This document shows, one piece after another, positions 8,582-17,918 of a stretch of 64,000 bases of DNA. Source of the DNA: Pseudomonas saudiphocaensis (GTDB lineage: Bacteria; Pseudomonadota; Gammaproteobacteria; Pseudomonadales; Pseudomonadaceae); assembly GCF_000756775.1 (NCBI RefSeq), contig NZ_CCSF01000001.1, positions 1,922,001 through 1,986,000 of the forward strand, in the 5' to 3' direction. The position numbers and the translations under genes were made by a program. Below the pieces are notes generated by a model that worked only from the letters and a program-made list of their open reading frames with translations, did not search any database and was not told the DNA's origin. Every line of letters starts with the position of its first letter. Position 1 is the first letter of the stretch.

Positions 8582-8986
8582 TCAGCGCGCGGTGGTGCCG
8601 ATCAGCCGCGAATCCGCCAGCGCTGCCGTGCGGTGCTCAGCCGCCGCCAGGTACTGCTCATCGCCGATCATCTCGAGAAAGGCTTCCTTGGACGGGTAAC
8701 GGACCAGCAGCAATTCGTCCCACTGCTCATCGGCCGGTGCGATCAGCGCGGCATGCGCTCGGGCGGCGAACTCCACAGCACCGCCAGCGGCCTGAACCCG
8801 GGCCACGGCAATACGGCTGTAGCGCGCATAAGCCTGGCGACCGCTGCATGGGCTGTGTTCGCTGCCGGCGGGATACTGCGCCTGCTCGTTGAAGCGCAGC
8901 AGGTTGAGCATGGTGATCGGCACGCCAGCGGGCATCGCCTCGATGAAGTGGGCCAGCTGTTCGGCGCTTGGGTTCAGACTCGGCAT
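8582..8986 (-). CDS. DUF1330-like (dimeric alpha-beta barrel) protein
   Basis: 134 residues. The pattern VPITMLNLLRFNEQAQY, then GRQAYARYSRIAVARVQAAGG and WDELLLVRYPSKEAFLEMIGD is that of the DUF1330/ferredoxin-like dimeric barrel family. The ATG at 8986 has AGGAA upstream (gaggaaacgta) and is preferred to the upstream start at 9052. Biochemical role unknown. Confidence 0.8.
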   Translation of the reverse strand: MPSLNPSAEQLAHFIEAMPAGVPITMLNLLRFNEQAQYPAGSEHSPCSGRQAYARYSRIAVARVQAAGGAVEFAARAHAALIAPADEQWDELLLVRYPSKEAFLEMIGDEQYLAAAEHRTAALADSRLIGTTAR

Positions 8987-9093
8987 TACGTTTCCTCGAG
9001 AATGGCTGCACGCGGAATGCTCCCATGCTCGCTGCAACGCAGCGACAGCCATGCGCTTCGCCGATCACCGCCCATAAGTCAGGCGTAGGCTGG

Positions 9094-9570
9094 CTAGCCG
9101 CGCAGCAGCAACGAACCTTCAATAGGCACATAGCGCGTGGCGGCGCGGATCAGCGATTGCGCGGTCAGCCCCGGTACGCCGTAGACGCAAGCTTCGGCAC
9201 CGCCGGCGCGAACGCGCTCCAGCAGCAGGTCGAAATCGCCATCGCCCGAGGCCAGCACCACTTCATCGACCCGCGCGGCGGCGCCCAGCACATCGATGGT
9301 GATGCCCACATCCCAGTCGCCCTTGGCCGAGCCGTCGCTGCGCTGGATATAGGGTTTGAGCTTCACGGTGAAGCCGAGATTGCGCAGGATCTGCTGGAAC
9401 TGCTGCTGCTTCGCATCGCCGCGCTCGATTGCATAGGCATAGGCCTCGACGATCTCGCCGCGCGCGCTAACCTCGCTCCACAGCGCCCCATAATTGAAAT
9501 GGCAACCGTGGATCTGGCGAACCGTGTAGTAGAGGTTCTGCACATCGGCAAACAGGGCGATCTTCTTCAC
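9094..9570 (-). CDS. NYN domain (LabA/DUF88 type) PIN-like protein
   Basis: 158 residues. It begins KKIALFADVQNLYYTVRQ and has GDWDVGITIDVLGAAARVDEVVLASGDGDFDLLLERVRAGGAEACVYG, split by the conserved acidic positions (D in FADVQN, DVGIT and SGDGDF) of the PIN-like NYN nuclease fold. The start is GTG 9570 with AGG upstream. Members are predicted RNases with metal at the acidic cluster; the target is unknown. It stands alone, with no partner gene. Confidence 0.85.
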   Translation of the reverse strand: MKKIALFADVQNLYYTVRQIHGCHFNYGALWSEVSARGEIVEAYAYAIERGDAKQQQFQQILRNLGFTVKLKPYIQRSDGSAKGDWDVGITIDVLGAAARVDEVVLASGDGDFDLLLERVRAGGAEACVYGVPGLTAQSLIRAATRYVPIEGSLLLRG

Positions 9571-9693
9571 GCGGCAGCCTGGGTCAGAAAAGGGCGTCCA
9601 GTATGGACGGCAAACCGGCGGCTGTCCTGCGCTGCGACAGCTCAAAACCGCGGTTCACGCAATCTGCTGGAGGAATCCGGGCCGGCGGGAAGG

Positions 9694-9744
9694 CTGTCTT
9701 TAACCAGGTATTGCCAACCCGGGCAGTTTTGCAGAGGCCTGTTA
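9694..9744 (+). repeat. Degenerate MITE end
   Basis: A 51-base stretch aligns without gaps to the right end of the MITE at 10472-10619 (40 of 51 bases identical by my count), including TTTAAC, TATTGCCAAC and GGCCTG. It has no matching left end. It sits 35 bases before the GTG of the next gene, so it may contribute to that gene's promoter. Confidence 0.6.
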
Positions 9745-9778
9745 AAGTGCGCGCCTGTTTTTTGGGATCGGTACCGAC

Positions 9779-10453
9779 GTGAACGTTTTTTCCATTCTCC
9801 GCGAAGCCTGGTTCTTCTACTCAAACAACCTGCGCACCATCATCCCGCTCTGCCTGCCGCTGATCGTGCTGGAGAGCTGCGTGCGTCTGCTGATCGAGCA
9901 CTCGCTGGGCAAGAATGCATTGCCGGCGCAGGAGCTACTGACAGGCATTCTGTTCTATCCCCTCTATATCGGCTCGCTGATCCTCTATCTCGATGCGCGC
10001 ACCCGCGGGCATGATCCGGGCGTGCGTCAGGTATGGGCGCGAATGCTGCCGCTGTGGCCGGCGCTGGCGGTTCTTGCAGCGCTGGCCACGCTGTTGATCG
10101 TGCTTGGCGCTTCGCTGTTTGTGCTGCCGGCGCTATGGGTGATGGTGAAGATCGCCTTCGCCGAATACCTGCTGGTGCTGCGCGGCATGAGCCCGCTGCA
10201 GGCGCTGAAGGAAAGCTTTGCGCAGACACGCGGATATTTCCTGCCGATCCTCGGCTGCATGATGGCCGTGCTGCTGCCGGTGTGGCTGCTGGAAATCGGC
10301 CTCGCCAGCCAGCTCTGGGGCGAAGAAAACCCGCCCGCCGGGCTGGCGATTCTGGTCGATGGCGTCGTCGGGCTGTTTCAGCTGCTGGCTACGGTGGTGG
10401 TTTTTCGCTGCTATATGCTGAGCAGCACGCCGGCACTGGATGAGCGGAGCTAG
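9779..10453 (+). CDS. YciC-like integral membrane protein
   Basis: 224 residues, mostly hydrophobic, with about five to six membrane segments. It has the YciC/UPF0259 style pattern FSILREAWFFYSNNLRTI at the start and ALKESFAQTRGYFLPILG in the middle. The start is GTG 9779; no strong ribosome site is visible. Function unknown. A decayed MITE end lies just upstream and an intact MITE 18 bases after the stop. Confidence 0.75.
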   Translation: MNVFSILREAWFFYSNNLRTIIPLCLPLIVLESCVRLLIEHSLGKNALPAQELLTGILFYPLYIGSLILYLDARTRGHDPGVRQVWARMLPLWPALAVLAALATLLIVLGASLFVLPALWVMVKIAFAEYLLVLRGMSPLQALKESFAQTRGYFLPILGCMMAVLLPVWLLEIGLASQLWGEENPPAGLAILVDGVVGLFQLLATVVVFRCYMLSSTPALDERS

Positions 10454-10471
10454 CGAACAAGTTTTGACCGG

Positions 10472-10619
10472 CTAGCAGGCCGTTGAAAAACGTAGGCGAG
10501 GCAGGCAAGACAAGGCAAAAACAGGTGAGGAAGCGGAGTTTAGGAGTTCTAAATGAGCTTTCCGAGTCTGTTTTTAACGCAGTATTGCCAACGCAGGTAG
10601 TTTTTCAACGGCCTGCTAG
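10472..10619. mobile_element. MITE with 20-bp perfect terminal inverted repeats
   Basis: A 148-bp non-coding element. CTAGCAGGCCGTTGAAAAAC at 10472-10491 is exactly mirrored at 10600-10619. The outermost CTAG is itself a palindrome, so it may be the target duplication. The interior has a second pair (AAAAACAG and CTGTTTTT) and a central hairpin at 10534-10558 with stem TTTAG/CTAAA. No transposase is encoded, so it would need one in trans. It lies 28 bases before the VOC gene remnant. Confidence 0.85.
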
Positions 10620-10647
10620 GCTTGTTCATTTCTGCGAGAACACCGCC

Positions 10648-10913
10648 ATGGCCGACCAGAACCCCAGCATCCTTTCCCACGTTTCCCTGGGCAGCAACCG
10701 CTTCGACGAAGCTGCGGCTTTCTACCATGCGGTCCCCGTGCCGCGTTAAGCGCAGGCGCCACGGATGAAGGCGCACCCGGCCCTCGCGAGGAATACGGCG
10801 CGCCCTATTACGGCTGCTTCGTCCGCGACCTGGACGGCCACAAGATCGAGGCGGCCTACTGGGACGTAGCCTTGATGCAGCAACTCTACGGCGAGGCCGG
10901 CTCGCCTAGCTGA
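10648..10913 (+). pseudogene. VOC (glyoxalase/bleomycin resistance) family protein, internally deleted
   Basis: The frame from ATG 10648 gives a normal VOC start (MADQNPSILSHVSLGSNRF, then DEAAAFYH) but stops at TAA 10747-10749. The C-terminal part follows in another frame (10743-10913: GAPGPREEYGAPYYGCFVRD, then LDGHKIEAAYWD) and ends at TGA 10911. Full members are about 125-130 residues, so roughly 40-50 central codons are missing and the halves are out of frame. Metal ligands in the lost part are gone, so it should be inactive. A MITE sits just upstream. Confidence 0.8.
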
Positions 10914-11748
10914 GATCCTGGCTCACCCGCGTGCCGGCCAGCCGCGGCAGCAGCACGCTGTCGAAAAGGCGCGGGAAACAGCGCGCCACCAGGCGTGCAC
11001 GCCAGTCGAGGTTGGACAGCACCAGAAGCTGCCGGCGCTTGAGCGCGCCCTGGAAAATGGATTCGGCCACGTCCTGCGGTGAAGCGACACGCCCGACTGC
11101 CAGCGCCGGCTGCGGCGCTGTGGAGCCATCGCCCACCAGCACGTTCTTGCGCAGATCGGTGGCGGTGTAGCCGGGGCAGACCAGCATCACGTTGACCCTG
11201 GTGCCATCCAGCTCGCCGCGCAGGGTTTCGAACAGGCCGTGCAGCGCATGCTTGCTGGCGTTGTAGGCCGCACGATCTGGCACCGGCGCATACTGCGAAA
11301 GCGAGCTGAGCACGATGATCTGTCCCTCGCGGGCGATCAGGCTTGGCAGCGCCGCCTGGGTGCAGTGCAGCGCGCCGTAGAAGTTGACCGCCATGATCCG
11401 CTCGAACACTTTCAGGCTGGTGTCGGCCACACGGCTGCGATGGGTGATGCCGGCGTTGTTGACCAGCATGTCGATGCCGCCGAAGCGGTCCACTACCAGC
11501 GCAATGGCCTGCTGTACCGCCGTCGCATCCGATACGTCGCAGCGCAACCCCAGCGCATCGGCGTTGTGCCGGTCCGCCAGGTGCTGAACCAAGGCATCGA
11601 GGGCGTTCTGCTCCAGATCGAAGATCACCAGACGCGCACCCGCCTGGGCCATACGTTCGGCCAGCGCACGACCGATACCCGCGCAGCCGCCGGTAATCAC
11701 CACGACCTTGCGCTCGAAGACCTTGCTGACAAATACCTTGCGCCGCAT
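10906..11748 (-). CDS. Short-chain dehydrogenase/reductase
   Basis: 280 residues with TGGCAGIG (NAD(P) site), NNAGI, the catalytic serine in SSLSQ and the YNASK active-site motif. The C-terminal region (ESIFQGALKRRQLLVLSNLDW, with a hydrophobic or basic tail) resembles SDRs associated with lipid or steroid-like substrates. It ends eight bases inside the VOC remnant on the other strand. Start ATG 11748, preceded by gagaggggc. Substrate unknown. Confidence 0.9.
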   Translation of the reverse strand: MRRKVFVSKVFERKVVVITGGCAGIGRALAERMAQAGARLVIFDLEQNALDALVQHLADRHNADALGLRCDVSDATAVQQAIALVVDRFGGIDMLVNNAGITHRSRVADTSLKVFERIMAVNFYGALHCTQAALPSLIAREGQIIVLSSLSQYAPVPDRAAYNASKHALHGLFETLRGELDGTRVNVMLVCPGYTATDLRKNVLVGDGSTAPQPALAVGRVASPQDVAESIFQGALKRRQLLVLSNLDWRARLVARCFPRLFDSVLLPRLAGTRVSQDLS

Positions 11749-11866
11749 GCCCCTCTCCCTACCCGCTGCTCACTGCAATCAAGCATAGCCCCTATGCCTC
11801 GACGCGGGCGCACTGGCAGCGAATGAGGTTAACTAGGGCGGGCACCAATCCCTGAATGGCGGACCC

Positions 11867-12754
11867 ATGGATATCAAGCAGTTGAAGTTTCTCGTGGCCC
11901 TCGATGAAACCCGGCACTTCGGCCAGGCGGCGGCACGCTGCCATGTCACCCAGCCGACGCTGTCGATGCGCCTGCGCAGCCTTGAAGACGAACTGGGCCT
12001 GCAATTGGTAATCCGCGATCAGCGCTTCGAAGGCTTCACCCCGGAAGGTGAACGCATCCTCGCCTGGGCACGCAGCGTGCTGGCGGCGCAGGATGGGCTG
12101 CTGGCCGAGGCGGCGTCCTGTCGCGGTCAGCTGGTCGGCACCCTGCGCCTGGGCGTGGTGCCCCTGGCCGGCTTCGACCTGATGCAGCTGGTACGCGCCT
12201 TCGGCGAGCGTCACCCGCACTTGCGCTTCGAGCTGTTCGCCCTGAGCAGCGAACAGATCTTCGAGCGCCTGGGGCGCAATCTGCTGGACTTGGGGCTGTC
12301 GTACCTGGAGGGCTACGACGAATCGAGCTTCGTCAGTCTGCCCCTGGGGCCGACCCGCATGGGCCTGTTGCACGACGAGCGCCACTTCCGCTTCGATACG
12401 CCGTCCCTGAGCTGGGAAGCGCTGGCCAGCCTGCCGCTCGGCCTGCTTACCGGCGGCATGCACTTCCGCCAGTCCATCGATCATGCGCTACGCAGTCGTG
12501 GCCTGGTGCTCACGCCACGCGTGCAAACCGACGCCGTGCATCACCTGCTACAAGCCGTTGGCGCCGGCCTGTGCTGCGCGATCATGCCGCTGGAAAGCGG
12601 CCTCGACAGCCTGGACGAACGCCTGACCCTGACTCCCATCGAACAGGCCGAAACGCTGGCGCCGCTGGGGCTGATCATGCGTAGCGGCCTGCCGCGCTCG
12701 GCCCTTGGCGAGACCTGCTTCAACGAAGCCCGCGAGCTGCTCGACCTGCGCTGA
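11867..12754 (+). CDS. LysR family transcriptional regulator
   Basis: 295 residues: an N-terminal helix-turn-helix (KQLKFLVALDETRHFGQAAA; LEDELGLQLVIRDQ) and an OxyR/CynR-like effector domain. It lies 115 bases upstream of the FdhF/YdeP-type oxidoreductase in the same direction. This pairing is common in Pseudomonas, so it probably controls that enzyme. No cysteine pair typical of OxyR redox sensing is obvious. Confidence 0.92.
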   Translation: MDIKQLKFLVALDETRHFGQAAARCHVTQPTLSMRLRSLEDELGLQLVIRDQRFEGFTPEGERILAWARSVLAAQDGLLAEAASCRGQLVGTLRLGVVPLAGFDLMQLVRAFGERHPHLRFELFALSSEQIFERLGRNLLDLGLSYLEGYDESSFVSLPLGPTRMGLLHDERHFRFDTPSLSWEALASLPLGLLTGGMHFRQSIDHALRSRGLVLTPRVQTDAVHHLLQAVGAGLCCAIMPLESGLDSLDERLTLTPIEQAETLAPLGLIMRSGLPRSALGETCFNEARELLDLR

Positions 12755-12868
12755 GCAAGCCCATCGACGCGGTCGATGAGGCCATCAGGGATAGCGATTG
12801 GACGCTCATGACCGGCCACCCTAGGCTAAATGCGACCACTTGTCGCAGCGCCAGAATGGATGCCCAAC

Positions 12869-15211
12869 ATGAGCCGCACCTCCCGCTTCCACCCTGCCAC
12901 CCGCTTTCGCCCTTACACCGGCCCTGCCGGCGGCTGGGGTGCGCTGCGCAGTGTGGCCAGCGCCTGGATCGGCAGCGGCAATGCGTTGAAGAACATTCGC
13001 GCCATGCTGCGCACCAACCAGAACGGCGGCTTCGACTGCCCCGGATGCGCCTGGGGCGATTCGCCCGAAGCCGGCGCGGTGAAGTTCTGCGAGAACGGCG
13101 CCAAGGCGGTGAACTGGGAAGCCACCCGGCGCCGCGTGGATGCAGCATTTTTCGCCCGCCACAGCCTCAGTCAGCTGCGCGAACAAAGCGACTATTGGCT
13201 TGAGTACCAGGGCCGGCTTACGGAACCCATGCGCTACGACAGCGCCAGCAACCGTTACCTGCCGATCAGCTGGGATGACGCCTTCACCCTGATTGCCAAA
13301 CACCTGAACGGGCTGGCCAGTCCCGACCAGGCGGCCTTCTACACGTCCGGCCGCACCAGCAATGAGGCCGCATTCGTCTACCAGCTGTTCGTGCGCAGCT
13401 TCGGCACCAACAATTTTCCCGACTGCTCGAACATGTGCCACGAAGCCAGCGGCGTGGCCCTCGGCGAAACCATCGGTGTCGGCAAAGGCACGGTGACGCT
13501 GGAAGATTTCGACCACGCCGACGCCATCTTCGTCCTCGGCCAGAACCCCGGCACCAACCACCCGCGCATGCTCGAACCGCTGCGCCAGGCGCTGGAGCGC
13601 GGTGCCCAGGTGGTCTGCTTCAACCCGCTGCGCGAGCGCGGGCTGGAACGTTTCCAGCACCCGCAAAAGCCCATCGAGATGCTCGCCAATCAGGACGCCC
13701 CAACCCACAGCCTGTACCTGCGCCCCAACCTCGGCGGCGACCTCGCCGTGCTGCGCGGCATGGCCAAGTACCTGCTGCAATGGGAGCGCGAAGCCCAGGC
13801 CAGCGGCGCACCGGCAGTGTTCGATCACGCGTTTATTACCGAGCACAGCCACGGCCTGGACGACTACCTGGCCGCGGTCGACGCCATGCCCTGGGAGCAG
13901 ATCGAACAGCAGTCGGGGCTGACGCGCGAGGCCATTCGCCCGGCCGCTGAGGTCTATCGCAACGCCGGACGCACCATCGTCTGCTGGGCCATGGGCATCA
14001 CCCAGCACCACCATTCGGTGGCCACCATCCAGGAAATCAGCAACCTGCTGATGCTACGCGGCAACCTTGGCAAGCTCGGCGCCGGTGCCTGCCCGGTACG
14101 CGGCCACAGCAATGTGCAGGGTGATCGCACCATGGGTATCAACGAGCGCCCGCCGGTGGCGCTGCTCGATGCCCTGGAGCGCCAGTTCGACCTGCCGATG
14201 CCTCGTCGAAACGGGCACAACACCGTGGAATGCATCCAGGCCATGCTCACCGGTCAGGTGAAGGTATTTATCGGCCTGGGCGGCAATTTCGCCCAGGCCA
14301 CGCCGGACAGCCCACGCACGCATCAGGCGCTGCGCAACTGCGACCTGACCGTGCAGATCAGCACCAAGCTCAACCGCAGCCACCTGGCCCCAGGGCGCGA
14401 AGCCCTGATCCTGCCGTGTCTCGGCCGCACCGATATCGACCGTCAGGCGAGCGGCCCGCAGGCGGTAACTGTGGAAGATTCGTTCAGCATGATCCACGCC
14501 TCCTGGGGCCAACTGGAGCCGCTTTCCGCCTTGATGCGCTCGGAACCGGCCATTGTCGCCGGCATGGCTGCGGCGACCCTGGGCACGCGCCCGGTGGACT
14601 GGCTGTGGCTGGCGCAAGATTACGCCCGCATCCGCGACCTGATCGCCGCGACTATCCCCGGCTTCGCCGACTTCAACCAGCGATTGCAGCAACCCGGCGG
14701 TTTCTACCTGGGCAACGCAGCAGCGCGCCGGGAGTGGAAAACACCGAGCGGGCGCGCCGAATTCAAGGCGCACCCGCTGCCGGCCGATGTGCTGCCGGCA
14801 CGGGCTCGCAGGTCCGGCAGCCCCGACCTGATCCTGCAGACGATGCGCTCCCATGATCAGTACAACACAACGCTGTACGGCCTGGATGACCGCTACCGCG
14901 GGGTCAGGGGCATGCGCAAGGTGGTCTTCGTCAACCCCGATGACATTCGCCGCCTGGGCCTTGCAGCCGGGCAGCAGGTGGACCTGGTTTCACTCTGGGA
15001 TGACGGTATCGAGCGGCGCGTAAGCGGCTTCACCGTTCTCGCCTATGACACGCCACCCGGCCAGGCGGCGGCCTACTACCCGGAAACCAATCCCCTGGTG
15101 CCTCTGGAAAGTACCGGGTTGCAGAGCTACACGCCCACGTCCAAATCGATCGCCGTGAAGATCATGCCCACCAGCGGCGCTCAGGCTGCGATAGCCCTGG
15201 CAAGCGTTTGA
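12869..15211 (+). CDS. FdhF/YdeP family molybdopterin oxidoreductase
   Basis: 780 residues from ATG 12869 (MSRTSRFHPA); an ATG at 12860 is also possible. The N-terminal CPGC pair (Cys57, Cys60) with Cys74 fits a 4Fe-4S-like site, and Cys190 in NMCHEAS occupies the position of the Mo-coordinating residue of formate dehydrogenase H. Later come the bis-MGD binding regions (MGITQHHHS, GLGGNFAQATPDS) and a C-terminal dinucleotide-binding domain. E. coli YdeP is linked to acid resistance; the reaction of this subfamily is not established. The LysR gene upstream is the likely regulator. Confidence 0.9.
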   Translation: MSRTSRFHPATRFRPYTGPAGGWGALRSVASAWIGSGNALKNIRAMLRTNQNGGFDCPGCAWGDSPEAGAVKFCENGAKAVNWEATRRRVDAAFFARHSLSQLREQSDYWLEYQGRLTEPMRYDSASNRYLPISWDDAFTLIAKHLNGLASPDQAAFYTSGRTSNEAAFVYQLFVRSFGTNNFPDCSNMCHEASGVALGETIGVGKGTVTLEDFDHADAIFVLGQNPGTNHPRMLEPLRQALERGAQVVCFNPLRERGLERFQHPQKPIEMLANQDAPTHSLYLRPNLGGDLAVLRGMAKYLLQWEREAQASGAPAVFDHAFITEHSHGLDDYLAAVDAMPWEQIEQQSGLTREAIRPAAEVYRNAGRTIVCWAMGITQHHHSVATIQEISNLLMLRGNLGKLGAGACPVRGHSNVQGDRTMGINERPPVALLDALERQFDLPMPRRNGHNTVECIQAMLTGQVKVFIGLGGNFAQATPDSPRTHQALRNCDLTVQISTKLNRSHLAPGREALILPCLGRTDIDRQASGPQAVTVEDSFSMIHASWGQLEPLSALMRSEPAIVAGMAAATLGTRPVDWLWLAQDYARIRDLIAATIPGFADFNQRLQQPGGFYLGNAAARREWKTPSGRAEFKAHPLPADVLPARARRSGSPDLILQTMRSHDQYNTTLYGLDDRYRGVRGMRKVVFVNPDDIRRLGLAAGQQVDLVSLWDDGIERRVSGFTVLAYDTPPGQAAAYYPETNPLVPLESTGLQSYTPTSKSIAVKIMPTSGAQAAIALASV

Positions 15212-15223
15212 TCAAGCAAAACC

Positions 15224-17731
15224 TTACCTGTTTCGCGGCTTGGCCCGGGCGGTGGGTTCGGCGATCAGCGGGTCATCGGGCCAGTAGTGCTTGGGGTACC
15301 TGCCCTTCAAATCCTTCTTCACCTCGGCGTAGGTGTTGGCCCAGAAACTCGCCAGATCCTGCGTCACCTGCACCGGACGCCGCGCTGGCGACAGCAGATG
15401 CAGCTTGACGATCTGCCGCCCCCCGGCGATGCGCGGGGTGTCGGCCAGGCCGAAGAGCTCCTGCAGCCGCACCGCCAGCACCGGCGGCTGCTCGCTGTAA
15501 TCCAGGCGAATCCGTGAGCCGGAGGGCACCGCAATGGCGACTGGCGCCAGCTCGTCCAGACGCTGCGGCAGCGGCCAGGGCAACAGAGTAGCGAGCATCG
15601 CTGCCAGGTCCAGCTGGGCGAAATGCGCCAACCGCGAGACCTTGCCGATATAGGGCAGCAGCCACTCTTCCAGGCGCTCCAGCAGCGCTGCGTCACTGAC
15701 GTCCGGCCAGTCACTGCGCCCGTCCTTGTCGAGATCCAGCTGCCGCAACAAGGCGATACGCGCCTGCCACTGGCGCAGCTCGGGCGTCCAGGGCAGCAGC
15801 TCAAGCCCCTTGCGCCGCACCAGACCGAGCAGCGCCTGGCTACGCGCTGCCTCGTCCAGCCCCGGCAGCGCCTCGCTACTGAGCACCAGCTCGCCAACCC
15901 GGCACTGGCGTTCGGCGCGCAGTACGCCTTCGCGTTCGTCCAACTCCAGCTCGTCACGCAGGACCACCTGCTCGGCCAGCACGCCGTCGAACAGTGCCGG
16001 GTCCAGCGCCACCGCGCGGTAGATGCGCTCCTCGCGCCGCCCCTGCTGGCTGCCCAGCTCGGCGATTACCAGCCATGGTTCCTTCATCAACGCATCCGGC
16101 TCACTAAACTGCGCCGCACGGCCATTGGCCAGACGGTACTCACCACTGCCCTCACGGCGCTGGCGTGCCACTCGGTCGGGATAGGCGAAGGCCAGCAGTG
16201 CGGCGAGGGCCTGGGACTCGTCCAGCGCAGTCGCAGCGGTGCGGTCACGCAGCAGGCCGCGAAACTGCCGCGACAACTGCCGAACCCGCTGCACAGCGCT
16301 ACCGCGGCCCGTCGCCAGTTGCTGCAGGCGCAGGCTCAAATCGGCCCCGGCATCGCGCAGGATGTCGCGCTCGGCCAGCAACGCTGCGACATCTGCCGCC
16401 AGTGCTGCGACGCCCAGCGTCTGGCCGCGCAACAGCATATGCGCCAGACGCGGATGGGTCGGCAGTTCGGCCATGGCCTGGCCCTCGGCAGTCAGCTGCC
16501 AGCCGCCGTGGGCATTACGCTGCAAGGCGCCGAGTCGCTCCAGCAACGCCTGAGCCTGGGCATAGGCGGCGGCCGGTGGACGATCCAGCCAGCTCAGTTC
16601 ATCGGGCTCGACGCCCCAGCGCGCCAGCTGCAGGGCGACAGCGGCGAGATCAGCCTGAAGAATCTCCGCTTCGCTGTAAGCACTCAGTTGCGCGTGCTGC
16701 TCCTCCGACCACAGCCGATAGCAGACGCCCGGTTCCAACCGCCCGGCGCGCCCGGCGCGTTGAGTGGCCGAGGCGCGGGAAATGCGCCGGGTTACCAGGC
16801 GGGTCATGCCGCTGCCGGGATCGAAGCGCGGCACCCGCGCCAATCCGGCATCGACAACCACGCGCACACCTTCGATGGTCAGGCTGGTCTCGGCGATATT
16901 GGTGGCCAGCACCACCTTGCGCCGGCCGGCTGGCGCGGGGTCGATGGCGGCGCGCTGGGCCGTCAGCTCCAGTTCGCCATGCAGCGGACAAAGCAGGATG
17001 TCTTCGCGACCCGCCAGCTGTTCGGCCAGCGCCTCGTTGACCCGGCGAATTTCCGCCTGCCCCGGCAGGAACACCAGCAGGCTACCGCCCTCCTCGTCCA
17101 GCGCCTGCAGCACCGCCTGTACCACCCGCGTTTCGATGCGCTCCCCTGGCTGATAAGGCCGGCCCCAGCGCAGCGCCACCGGATGCATGCGGCCTTCGCT
17201 GCGCACCACCGGCGCCTTATCCAGCAACGCCGACAGCCGCTCGCCTTCCAACGTGGCCGACATCAGCAACACCTTGAGCGGCTCATCGCGCAGCAGGTCG
17301 CGGGCATTGAGGGTCAGCGCCAGGGCCAGATCGGCATCCAGGCTGCGCTCGTGGAACTCATCGAAGATCACCAGCCCGACGCCCTCCAGCGCCGGATCGT
17401 CCTGCAGCCGGCGCGCCAGAATGCCTTCGGTGACCACCTCGATGCGCGTCTTCGGCCCAACCTTGCTGTCCAGGCGGATGCGGTAGCCCACCGTTTCGCC
17501 GACCTTCTCGCCCAGCTCGCTGGCCAGCCTTTCCGCCGCCGCACGGGCAGCCAGCCGCCGCGGTTCGAGCATGACGATCGACTGCCCGTCCAGCCAGGCC
17601 TCATCCAGCAGCGTCAGCGGCACTCGGGTGGTCTTGCCGGCGCCGGGCGGCGCTTCCAGCACGACCTCGTCACGGGACTGCAGGGCCTGGCGCAGCGCCG
17701 GCAGGGCTTCGTCGATGGGAAGGGGGATCAT
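15224..17731 (-). CDS. hrpB: ATP-dependent helicase HrpB
   Basis: 835 residues, the family's usual length. Motifs in order: Walker A APPGAGKTT, EPRRLAARAAA, DEFHERSLD (DExH), SAT, LVFLPGQAEI, ATNIAETSLTIEGV and QRAGRAGR, then the HrpB-specific C-terminal domain. HrpB proteins are DEAH-type RNA helicases; in some Gram-negatives they act in mRNA processing. It is convergent with the YdeP-like gene, 12 bases away. Confidence 0.95.
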   Translation of the reverse strand: MIPLPIDEALPALRQALQSRDEVVLEAPPGAGKTTRVPLTLLDEAWLDGQSIVMLEPRRLAARAAAERLASELGEKVGETVGYRIRLDSKVGPKTRIEVVTEGILARRLQDDPALEGVGLVIFDEFHERSLDADLALALTLNARDLLRDEPLKVLLMSATLEGERLSALLDKAPVVRSEGRMHPVALRWGRPYQPGERIETRVVQAVLQALDEEGGSLLVFLPGQAEIRRVNEALAEQLAGREDILLCPLHGELELTAQRAAIDPAPAGRRKVVLATNIAETSLTIEGVRVVVDAGLARVPRFDPGSGMTRLVTRRISRASATQRAGRAGRLEPGVCYRLWSEEQHAQLSAYSEAEILQADLAAVALQLARWGVEPDELSWLDRPPAAAYAQAQALLERLGALQRNAHGGWQLTAEGQAMAELPTHPRLAHMLLRGQTLGVAALAADVAALLAERDILRDAGADLSLRLQQLATGRGSAVQRVRQLSRQFRGLLRDRTAATALDESQALAALLAFAYPDRVARQRREGSGEYRLANGRAAQFSEPDALMKEPWLVIAELGSQQGRREERIYRAVALDPALFDGVLAEQVVLRDELELDEREGVLRAERQCRVGELVLSSEALPGLDEAARSQALLGLVRRKGLELLPWTPELRQWQARIALLRQLDLDKDGRSDWPDVSDAALLERLEEWLLPYIGKVSRLAHFAQLDLAAMLATLLPWPLPQRLDELAPVAIAVPSGSRIRLDYSEQPPVLAVRLQELFGLADTPRIAGGRQIVKLHLLSPARRPVQVTQDLASFWANTYAEVKKDLKGRYPKHYWPDDPLIAEPTARAKPRNR

Positions 17732-17918
17732 GGGTGTACTCCGCGTTCAGGCGGCGGATTGTAAGGCAGCGGCGAGCGCTCGGCGGTTTTTGCCGGTCTA
17801 TAAGCGCAGCCGCAACTTTTACCTAGCAGAAGGTCGCGGCTACGCCTACTTGCCGCTTGAGCCGCTGCTGCTTTTCATCCGGCCCTTGTATAGTTGCGAC
17901 AATTTTCAGGAGGTCCCT

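Noticed and set aside
15623-17764. 713-codon open frame antisense to hrpB
   Set aside because: Long antisense frames are expected in high-GC codon-biased genes; the minus-strand frame has all helicase motifs, while this one has none.
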